Shown here piece by piece: positions 8,566-15,136 of a stretch of DNA of 64,000 nt (the first letter of the stretch is position 1; every line of letters starts with the position of its first letter). The notes beneath the pieces are model-generated. The model was not told where the DNA came from, searched no databases, and saw only the letters and a program-made list of their open reading frames with translations. The translations under genes were made by a program, and so were the position numbers. The stretch comes from Streptomyces collinus Tu 365 (lineage in GTDB: Bacteria; Actinomycetota; Actinomycetes; Streptomycetales; Streptomycetaceae): assembly GCF_000444875.1 (NCBI RefSeq), contig NC_021985.1, forward strand, positions 1,116,001 through 1,180,000. The letters run 5' to 3'.

Positions 8566-8580
8566 TGTTTCTTCGAAACA
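8566..8580. promoter_or_regulatory. Palindrome TGTTTC-N3-GAAACA in the chaplin upstream region
   Basis: A perfect 15-bp element sits in an unusually AT-rich stretch (about 8520-8630), about 110 bp upstream of the chaplin start and 160 bp upstream of the divergent aminopeptidase. The rest of 8458-8740 shows no gene. This is a candidate site for a developmental regulator, not assigned. Confidence 0.4.
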
Positions 8581-8740
8581 CCTGTAAAGGCGTCGAATAA
8601 TCATTGATCACACCGGAAGGTGCGAAGTGTAGATCGTCGGGCGCGGTCCCGCTCCTGCGGAGGCGACCCCCGTCGGGCCCGCTTATGGTGAGCGAGGGCG
8701 CCGCCCCGGTCCGCGACGGGTGGGCCCCGGGAGGCGATCG

Positions 8741-10387
8741 ATGCTGGCCAAGCTCTCCACACGGCCCGCCGTGCGGCGGTGCGCGGGAGCCGGGGTCCTC
8801 ACTCTGGCCCTGCTCGGGGCCGGGCTGCCCACGGCAGCCGCCACGCCGGCCGCCGACGCGCCCCGGCCCGACCTGGCGCGCTTCTACGGGCAGAAGCCGG
8901 TCTGGACGGCCTGCGAGGGCCCGGACATGCCGCGCGACCTGCGGTGCGCGAAGGTGACCGTCCCGGTCGACTACGCGCACCCCGCCGCCGGCACCCTCGA
9001 CCTCGCCGTGGCCCGCTACCGCGCCACCGGCCCGTCGCGGGGCTCGGTGCTGCTGAACTTCGGCGGTCCCGGCGGCCAGGGGGTCGACGCGCTCGCCGCC
9101 GGGGGCAAGGACTTCATGGACCTGACCAACGGCTACGACGTGGTCGGCTTCGACCCCCGCGGCGTCGGGCGCTCCTCCCCCGTCAGCTGCGGCGCCGGCG
9201 GTGACCGGGGCCTGCCGCTGGCGGGCGAGAGCGTCGACCTCGACCGCCCCCAGGGAGTGCTCAGACGGCTGCGGCAGGCCGCCACCGAGTGCGCCCGGAA
9301 CTCCGGGCCGGTGCTGCGCCACATAGGCACCGTGGACGCCGCCCGGGACATGGACGTCATCCGCGCGGCCCTCGGCGACAGGAAGCTCAACTACCTGGGC
9401 TTCTCCTACGGCACCCGGCTCGGCGCGGTGTACGCCGCGCAGTTCCCGCACCGGGTGGGGCGGATGGTCCTGGACGGGGTGGACACCCTGACCGAGCCGC
9501 TGTCCGAGCAGGGAGTGGCGGGCGCCCAGGGCCAGCAGACGGCACTGGACGACTTCCTTGACTGGTGCGCGACCGACATCGGCTGCCCGTTCGGGCAGGA
9601 CCGGCGCGCGGCCGGCAACCAGGTCGTACGGCTGGTGCGCTCGCTGGACGAGAACCCGGTGCCCTCGGACTTCGGCGGCGCCTTCTCCGGACAGGATCTG
9701 GTGGCCGCCATCGGGCAGGCCCTGTACAGCAAGGAGCTGTGGCCCACGCTGGAGCGGGCGCTGGCCTCGCTGGTCAACGACGGCGACACCCGGGGCGTGC
9801 TCGGCCTCACGACCGGCATCGGATCGGCCCCGCCCGTGCGGCGGCCGGTGACCGGCACGGGCGGCGAGCGGCGGCGCGCGGACGGCGGTCTGGTGGACGC
9901 CGAGGACGTCCCGGCGGACAACCTGGCGGCCGCGCTGATGGCGATCAACTGCGCGGACGACCCGGACCGGCCGGGCGAGGCGCGGATCGCCGAGGACCTC
10001 AAGGACCTGCGGGCCGCCTACGAACAGGCGTCACCGGTCTTCGGCCGCTTCCGGCTGTCCCAGCTGCTGATGTGCTACGGCCGCCCCAAGGGCACGAAGT
10101 ACATCCGGGACGAGGTCAGGAACGTGAAGTCGGCCAGGATGCTGCTGGTGGGCACGCGCGGCGACCCGGCCACTCCGTACCGCTGGACGGTGGAGACGGC
10201 CGCACGCCTCGGCCCGTCGGCCGTGGTGCTCGACAACAGGGGCGACGGGCACACCGGCTACTCGTCGTCGGTCTGCGTGCACCGCAAGGTCGACGACTTC
10301 CTGCTCTACGGCTCCCTGCCGGCGAGCGGCAGCTCCTGCCCGGCGGAGCGCGACGGCTGGGAGTCCACCACGAACGCGTCCGGCTGA
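8741..10387 (+). CDS. Secreted tripeptidyl aminopeptidase, alpha/beta hydrolase S33 family
   Basis: An extracellular serine peptidase that removes N-terminal tripeptides, in the Tap/SlpD/SlpE group of Streptomyces. The ATG at 8741 is preceded by GGAGG with 6 nt spacing; the GTG 21 nt upstream would swallow that site. A signal peptide covers about residues 1-30 (GAGLPTAAA). The N-terminal hydrolase core includes the oxyanion strand NFGGPGGQG and the elbow GFSYG with nucleophile Ser222. The C-terminal Tap-like domain carries Asp475 in GTRGDPATP and His504 in GDGHTGY. At 548 residues the length is standard. Many relatives are lipoproteins, but no lipobox is seen here. The substrate is probably peptides from extracellular protease action or secreted-protein propeptides. 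It is transcribed away from the chaplin gene. Confidence 0.88.
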   Translation: MLAKLSTRPAVRRCAGAGVLTLALLGAGLPTAAATPAADAPRPDLARFYGQKPVWTACEGPDMPRDLRCAKVTVPVDYAHPAAGTLDLAVARYRATGPSRGSVLLNFGGPGGQGVDALAAGGKDFMDLTNGYDVVGFDPRGVGRSSPVSCGAGGDRGLPLAGESVDLDRPQGVLRRLRQAATECARNSGPVLRHIGTVDAARDMDVIRAALGDRKLNYLGFSYGTRLGAVYAAQFPHRVGRMVLDGVDTLTEPLSEQGVAGAQGQQTALDDFLDWCATDIGCPFGQDRRAAGNQVVRLVRSLDENPVPSDFGGAFSGQDLVAAIGQALYSKELWPTLERALASLVNDGDTRGVLGLTTGIGSAPPVRRPVTGTGGERRRADGGLVDAEDVPADNLAAALMAINCADDPDRPGEARIAEDLKDLRAAYEQASPVFGRFRLSQLLMCYGRPKGTKYIRDEVRNVKSARMLLVGTRGDPATPYRWTVETAARLGPSAVVLDNRGDGHTGYSSSVCVHRKVDDFLLYGSLPASGSSCPAERDGWESTTNASG

Positions 10388-10401
10388 CCGCACATGTGCG
10401 G
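10388..10401. repeat. Perfect 14-bp palindrome after the aminopeptidase stop
   Basis: CCGCACATGTGCGG begins directly after the TGA at 10385-10387. It has no loop and is a poor terminator. It could be an operator for the next gene, whose start is 116 bp further on, or may be incidental. Confidence 0.3.
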
Positions 10402-10516
10402 CGAACGGGTGACAGGCGCGCGTTCCGGAAACCTCCCGGCGGGCCGGGACGTCACACAGGGCAGGCGCGCCCCGGCCCGCCGTACCCGTACGCGACCGCG
10501 ACAGGGGGAACCCGTC

Positions 10517-11044
10517 ATGCGTATCCGCTCCACCATCGCCGCACCCGTCGTGTGCGCCGCCGCAGCGCTGCTGCTGGCCGCGCCGCAGAGCCAGGCGGTC
10601 CCGGCCCGAGCCACGCCCCCGCGCTGCGCGGAGAAGGCGCTGACGATCCGGGCGAAGGCGGTACCCGGCGATCCCTCGGTGGTGCGCGTCGGCGTGACGA
10701 ACCGGGGCTCGCGCGCCTGTGTCGTGGACCGCGTGCCCACGGTGACCTTCGGCGGCCTGGACGGGGCCGCGCTGCCGGTGCCGCTGCCGCGGACGCGCGG
10801 CGGGACGTACCCGCTGCGTCCGGGCGGCACCGCCCACGCGGCGGTGCGCACCATCGCCGACCCGGCGGACCCGCAGGCCCGCCGGGCGGACTCGGTCACG
10901 GTGGCCGCGTCCTCGTCGCAGTGGGGTGCCACCTTCACCGCCGCGCGGCTCGGCACCGGGAGCCGGGTGCGGGTGTGGGAGCCGGTGACGACCTGGTGGC
11001 AGCCGACGGCGGCGGCGGCCGACCGGGCTCTGCAGGTCAGCTGA
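10517..11044 (+). CDS. Secreted DUF4232 protein
   Basis: A small exported protein of 175 residues with unknown function. The start at 10517 (MRIRSTI) follows a G-rich ribosome site; the frame runs further upstream without coding character. A signal peptide covers about residues 1-27 (PQSQA). The remainder is one beta-sandwich of the DUF4232 type: CAEKALTIRAKAV, VTNRGSRACVVDRVPTVTFGG with two cysteines likely to form a disulfide, RPGGTAHAAVRTI and the C-terminal strand. Related proteins are common in actinomycetes, often as lipoproteins; none has a defined role that I know of. It may be co-transcribed with the peptidase. Its last 8 bp overlap the end of the convergent asparagine synthase gene. 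Confidence 0.72.
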   Translation: MRIRSTIAAPVVCAAAALLLAAPQSQAVPARATPPRCAEKALTIRAKAVPGDPSVVRVGVTNRGSRACVVDRVPTVTFGGLDGAALPVPLPRTRGGTYPLRPGGTAHAAVRTIADPADPQARRADSVTVAASSSQWGATFTAARLGTGSRVRVWEPVTTWWQPTAAAADRALQVS

Positions 11045-12878
11045 GGACCAGCTCCGGCGTGTAGAGGTCGAGCCACTGGGCGAGGTCGAGGGTGCGTTCC
11101 AGGCCGCGCCGGCCGACCTGGGTGCTGACGGGGGTCTCGCGTTCGGCGGCCGCGCGGACCCGCTCGCGGTCGACGAGGTCGAAGACGCGGTGGGAGGGCC
11201 GGGCCAGAAGTTCCCTGGCCTGGTCCTGGAGGGCGCGGGCGTAGCGGGGGTCCTGGGTGGACGGGTAGGGGCTCTTGACCCGCTCGTACACCGAGCGCGG
11301 CAGGACGTCGGCGGTGGCCTCCCGGAGCAGGCTCTTCTCCCGGCCGTCGAAGGACTTCAGGGACCAGGGCGTGTTGTAGACGTACTCCACGAGCCGGTGG
11401 TCGCAGAACGGCACCCGGACCTCCAGGCCGACGGCCATGCTCATCCGGTCCTTGCGGTCGAGCAGGACGCGGACGAAGCGGGTCAGGTGCAGATGGCAGA
11501 TCTGGCGCATCCGGTACTCGAAGTCGCTCTCGCCCTCCAGGCGCTGGATGCCGGCGACGGCGGTGCGGTAGCCGTCGGCGACGTAGCCCTCCAGGTCGAG
11601 GGACTTGGCGAGGTCGGGGCGGAGCACGTCGGTGTCGTCGCCGAAGTGGCGGCCGAAGCGCACCAGCCACGGGAAGGTGTCGGCGCGGCGGGCGTCCTCG
11701 TCGAAGAACTGCAGGTAGCCGCCGAAGACCTCGTCGGCGGACTCGCCGGACAGCGCGACCGTCGACTGGTCGCGGATGGCGCGGAATAGCAGCAGCAGCG
11801 AGGTGTCCATGTCGCCGAACCCGGCCGGCAGGTCGCGGGCGCGGATCACCCGCTCGCGCACGGCGGGGTCGGCGAGGGCCTGGGCGTCGAGGACGATGTC
11901 CTGGTGGTCGGTGCGGGCGAGTTCCGCCACGTCGTGCACGAAGGGCGTGTCGGGGGTGCCGCGCAGTTCGTCGGCGACGAAGTTGTCGGTCTGGCCGACG
12001 AAGTCGACGGCGAAGCTGCGGACCTTCTCGCCGCGCTCGGCGAGCTGCCGGGCGGCGAGCGCGGTCATGGCGGAGGAGTCGAGGCCGCCGGAGAGCAGGG
12101 TGCAGCGCGGGACGTCGGCGACGAGCTGGCGGCGCACGATGTCGTCGAGGAGCGTGCGCACGGTGGCGACGGTGGTGTCGCGGTCGTCGGTGTGCGGCCG
12201 GGTGCGCAGCCGCCAGTAGGCGCGGGTGGTCAGGCCCGCGCGGCCGACGGTGACGACGGTTCCGGGTTCGACCTCGCGCATGCCGTCCCAGACGGCGTGC
12301 CCGGGTGTCTTGATCATGGTGAACAGCTCGCGCAGGCCGTCCGGGCCGACGCGGCGCCGGGCCAGCGGGTTGGCGAGGATCGCCTTGGGCTCGGAGCCGA
12401 ACAGCACGCCGTCGGCGGTGGGGTGGTAGTAGAAGGGCTTGATGCCCATGCGGTCGCGGATCATCACGAGCCGGTCGTGGCGTGCGTCCCAGACGGCGAA
12501 GGCGTACATGCCGTTCAGCCGCTCGGCCACGGCGTCGCCCCATTCCAGGTAGCCGTGGAGCACGACCTCGGTGTCGGAGTCGGTGGTGAAGCGGTGCCCC
12601 CGGCCGGTGAGCTCGCGCCGCAGTTCGGTGAAGTTGTACGTCTCCCCGGAGTAGACCAGGGCGACGGCCCCTTCGGGGGTGCGGACGGACATCGGCTGGC
12701 GGCCGCCGGGGAGGTCGATGATGGCGAGCCGGCGGTGGCCGAGCGCGGCGGGGCCCTCGGTCCAGGTGCCCCGGTCGTCGGGTCCGCGGCAGGCCATGGT
12801 CTCGGTCATGCCGTGCAGCGCTCCGGCCTCGGCGGTCAGATCGCGGTCGAAGGAGACCCATCCGGTGATGCCGCACAT
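11037..12878 (-). CDS. asnB: Asparagine synthase, glutamine-hydrolysing
   Basis: Converts aspartate, glutamine and ATP to asparagine, glutamate and AMP in the cytoplasm. The start at 12878 puts the catalytic cysteine at position 2 (MCGITGW) after initiator removal, and AGGAGG lies 6 nt upstream. The N-terminal class-II amidotransferase domain (about 1-215) contains the usual YNFTELRREL and HGYLEWGD segments. The synthetase domain (about 235-600) begins with LLSGGLDSSAM, the PP-loop ATP site, and includes LSGESADEVFGGY. At 613 residues it belongs to the AsnB group that includes relatives modifying peptides or cell-wall precursors, so a specialised amidation is possible. No carrier protein or peptide synthetase gene is adjacent, which favours primary metabolism. 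The 3' end overlaps the convergent DUF4232 gene by 8 bp with no terminator between them. Confidence 0.88.
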   Translation of the reverse strand: MCGITGWVSFDRDLTAEAGALHGMTETMACRGPDDRGTWTEGPAALGHRRLAIIDLPGGRQPMSVRTPEGAVALVYSGETYNFTELRRELTGRGHRFTTDSDTEVVLHGYLEWGDAVAERLNGMYAFAVWDARHDRLVMIRDRMGIKPFYYHPTADGVLFGSEPKAILANPLARRRVGPDGLRELFTMIKTPGHAVWDGMREVEPGTVVTVGRAGLTTRAYWRLRTRPHTDDRDTTVATVRTLLDDIVRRQLVADVPRCTLLSGGLDSSAMTALAARQLAERGEKVRSFAVDFVGQTDNFVADELRGTPDTPFVHDVAELARTDHQDIVLDAQALADPAVRERVIRARDLPAGFGDMDTSLLLLFRAIRDQSTVALSGESADEVFGGYLQFFDEDARRADTFPWLVRFGRHFGDDTDVLRPDLAKSLDLEGYVADGYRTAVAGIQRLEGESDFEYRMRQICHLHLTRFVRVLLDRKDRMSMAVGLEVRVPFCDHRLVEYVYNTPWSLKSFDGREKSLLREATADVLPRSVYERVKSPYPSTQDPRYARALQDQARELLARPSHRVFDLVDRERVRAAAERETPVSTQVGRRGLERTLDLAQWLDLYTPELVLS

Positions 12879-13089
12879 GCCCTGCCTCCTGCCTCCGGCC
12901 GGCGGCGGGCCCTCGCTCACATGGGTGAGCCGGGGTGAGGGGAGGACGGCCGCCGAACCAGTTGTATCGAGCACCTATATGACGAGCGTCCGTCGGGCCC
13001 GGGCGGCGGTCAACGCGGGCGCGTCCGGCGGGGCCCCGGCTCCCCCTTGGTTTCGGCCGCGTTTTGCCCGGACGAGGGCGAGGGAGCGC

Positions 13090-13114
13090 CCCGGCACCGG
13101 TCTCCGGCGCCGGG
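13090..13114 (-). terminator. Terminator at the end of the polyketide operon
   Basis: 11-nt arms at 13090-13100 and 13104-13114 pair with one mismatch around a TCT loop. It lies 41 nt beyond the stop of the hydrolase gene at 13155. It separates the operon from asnB, whose promoter must lie in 12879-13089; I see no clear -35/-10 pair there. Confidence 0.7.
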
Positions 13115-13154
13115 AACAGGCCACGGGCAAAAACTTCGCCAAACGGCGCCGGGG

Positions 13155-13934
13155 TCAGCCCTTCACGGCGAGGAAGCGGTCCAGCGCGGCGGTGAGCTCG
13201 GCGGGCTTCTCCACCGGCAGCTCGTGGCCCGCGTCGATGATCCGGACCTCGGCGTCCGGGTAGGCCTTGGCCAGGCGCAGCATCTGCCGCACCGGGAGCT
13301 GGACGTCGTGGTAGCCGTGGACCATCAGGGTGGGCGTGCGGATCTCCCCGGCCCGCTCCAGGACGTCGAAGGCCCGCATCGCGCCGTACAGGGTCATGAC
13401 GACCTCGCGCGGGGTCGCTGCGGAGGAGCGGATGTACTCCCGGATCTCCTCGCGCGGGTGGCCGGGGGCGAAGGCCCGCTGGATGTTGGTCGCCACGAAC
13501 AGCTTGTACGGCACCAGGGTCGAGGCGGCCATGAGCAGGCCCCGGCCGCGGCTGTAGGTCATCCGGCCGATGGAGTTGACCAGCACCATGCGCTCCACCC
13601 GCTCGGGGTGGGCGAGGGCGATGGTCTGGGAGATCATCCCGCCCATGGAGTGGCCGACCAGCACGAACCGCTCGACGCCGAGGTGGTCGAGGAGGGCGAG
13701 GACGTCCGCCGCCAGCTCCGCGATGGTGCGGACCCCGGCCCCCGTGCTCTCCCCGTGCCCGCGCAGGTCGAGCCGGATCACCCGCCGGCCGGCCCGGAAG
13801 TGCTCCAGCTGGTGGTCCCAGCGGTGCCGGTTCGCGGTCCAGCCGTGGACGAACACCAGCGGCACGTCCACGGCGTCGCGGGGGCCCTCGTCGTCGTACG
13901 TCAGTACGGCGCCGTCGACGTCGAGCTGCGGCAT
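13155..13934 (-). CDS. Alpha/beta hydrolase, last gene of the polyketide operon
   Basis: A 259-residue cytoplasmic hydrolase with a complete triad: Ser96 in VGHSMGG, the acid in HGYHDVQLP and His in DAGHELPVEKP. HGWTANRHRWD is the oxyanion region and RLDLRGHGES the following strand. It is typical of the broad esterase, lipase or haloperoxidase-like group, so the sequence alone gives no substrate. Its position as the last of four or five minus-strand genes suggests a role in release, editing or hydrolysis of the lipid product. The gap of 62 bp to the preceding hydrolase contains a palindrome, so it may also have its own promoter. Confidence 0.82.
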   Translation of the reverse strand: MPQLDVDGAVLTYDDEGPRDAVDVPLVFVHGWTANRHRWDHQLEHFRAGRRVIRLDLRGHGESTGAGVRTIAELAADVLALLDHLGVERFVLVGHSMGGMISQTIALAHPERVERMVLVNSIGRMTYSRGRGLLMAASTLVPYKLFVATNIQRAFAPGHPREEIREYIRSSAATPREVVMTLYGAMRAFDVLERAGEIRTPTLMVHGYHDVQLPVRQMLRLAKAYPDAEVRIIDAGHELPVEKPAELTAALDRFLAVKG

Positions 13935-13957
13935 GGGGGCCTCCTGGGTGCGTTCGG

Positions 13958-13978
13958 GTTACTGACCGGTACGGTAAC
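13958..13978. promoter_or_regulatory. Imperfect palindrome GTTAC-N11-GTAAC
   Basis: The element reads GTTACTG, ACCGGT, then CGGTAAC, a TetR-operator-like shape with one extra base on one side. It lies 24 bp upstream of the hydrolase start at 13934 and 18 bp after the stop of the previous gene, and could control the last gene separately. Confidence 0.4.
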
Positions 13979-13996
13979 GGGCCGCGGGACCCGCCG

Positions 13997-15136
13997 TCAC
14001 CGGCGTTCGCCGAGGAATTCCAGGATGTGCCCGAAGACGTCGAGCGCCGCGCCGCGCCCCAGGAACGTGTCCAGGTGGCCGTAGCCCGGGATCTCGGTGT
14101 ACGCGACGTCGAGGTGCGGCTGCCGGCGGGCCAGGACCTCGTGGCAGAGCCGCTGCGAGTCCAGCCACAGCCCGTTCTCGCTGCCCGAGAGCAGCAGGAC
14201 CGGGGTGTCGACGCGGTCGGCGGCGTCCAGCGCGTTCGGCGGCAGTGCCCGGTAGCGCAGGTCGGTGTCGTTCCACCGCACCACGCTGCGGGCCAGCTCG
14301 ATCCGGCGCAGATGGGGCAGGATCCACAGCGGGGCCGGGCCGAGCAGTTCGGCGAGCCGGTCGTGGGTGGTCCGGTGCAGGTTCTCGTGGACGAACAGCG
14401 AGGCGCCGCTGCCCCAGGCCGAGTTGTGCAGGATCTGGCAGGTCGGGTCCGGGCAGTCCGCCCCGCGGGAGGCCAGCGCGAACAGCGGGGTGTACTTCGA
14501 CCACAGGCCGACTCCGCGGAAGTCGACCGGGATGTGGTCGATCCGGGACTTCATCAGCTCCCCCGCCACCGACATCCGCAGCGAGGTGCGGCCCGCCAGC
14601 TTCGGGGTCAGGAAGACCCCCTGGGAGACCACGCCCGCGAGCCCCGGCACCAGCCCGGCCGTCAGGCTCAGCGCGAGGGTGAGGGAGCCGATGCAGTGGG
14701 CCACCACGAACAGCGGCCGGTCGCCGATGCGCTGCCGGATGTGGGCGACGGCCTCGGGGATGTCGTACAGCGCCACGTCGTCGTAGGTGTAGCGCCGGCC
14801 CGTCTCGTTGTACGGCAGCCTGCTGCTGCCCCGCCAGTCCAGCAGCCAGGGCTCGTAGCCGTCGTCGAGCAGGACGTCGACCAGGTTGCGGGTCTCGGGC
14901 AGCAGGAACATGTCGGCGGACGCCGTGTGCCCGTGCAGCAGCAGGACGGCGGGCCGGCCCGGGTCGCCGCTGTCGACCCGGGTCAGGCCGAGCCGGACGC
15001 CGTCACCGGCACGGAACGGGATCTCCTCGACGCGGGCGGGATCGAGGCGGTGGCGCAGCGGGCGCGGGGCCACGGTGGTGCGTACCCTGCGGAGCGCCGG
15101 CCGGGCCGTCCTGGAGGGCTTGGTCCTGAAGATCAT
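13997..15136 (-). CDS. Alpha/beta-hydrolase-fold protein with a cysteine nucleophile
   Basis: A predicted acyl-transferring or thioester-cleaving enzyme of 379 residues. LLLHGHTASADMF is the oxyanion loop and DDGYEPWLLDWRGS the following strand. The nucleophile elbow reads AHCIGS, so residue 148 is cysteine (codon TGC at 14693-14695) where hydrolases have serine. The histidine lies in GYGHLDTF and a candidate acid in SGSENGLW. Cysteine elbows are known in polyhydroxyalkanoate synthases and dienelactone hydrolase. Similar Cys elbows also occur, as I recall, in hydrolase domains linked to cholesterol-oxidase-like proteins of actinobacteria. The ATG overlaps the stop of the thioester reductase gene (ATGA), so the two are translationally coupled. 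A role in moving the released acyl chain to its acceptor is an inference. Confidence 0.72.
   Translation of the reverse strand: MIFRTKPSRTARPALRRVRTTVAPRPLRHRLDPARVEEIPFRAGDGVRLGLTRVDSGDPGRPAVLLLHGHTASADMFLLPETRNLVDVLLDDGYEPWLLDWRGSSRLPYNETGRRYTYDDVALYDIPEAVAHIRQRIGDRPLFVVAHCIGSLTLALSLTAGLVPGLAGVVSQGVFLTPKLAGRTSLRMSVAGELMKSRIDHIPVDFRGVGLWSKYTPLFALASRGADCPDPTCQILHNSAWGSGASLFVHENLHRTTHDRLAELLGPAPLWILPHLRRIELARSVVRWNDTDLRYRALPPNALDAADRVDTPVLLLSGSENGLWLDSQRLCHEVLARRQPHLDVAYTEIPGYGHLDTFLGRGAALDVFGHILEFLGERR

Noticed and set aside
10306..12876. A long minus frame overlapping asnB, the DUF4232 gene and the end of the peptidase gene
   Set aside because: It runs through genes on both strands, is Arg/Pro-rich, and asnB in another frame has the full synthase motifs.
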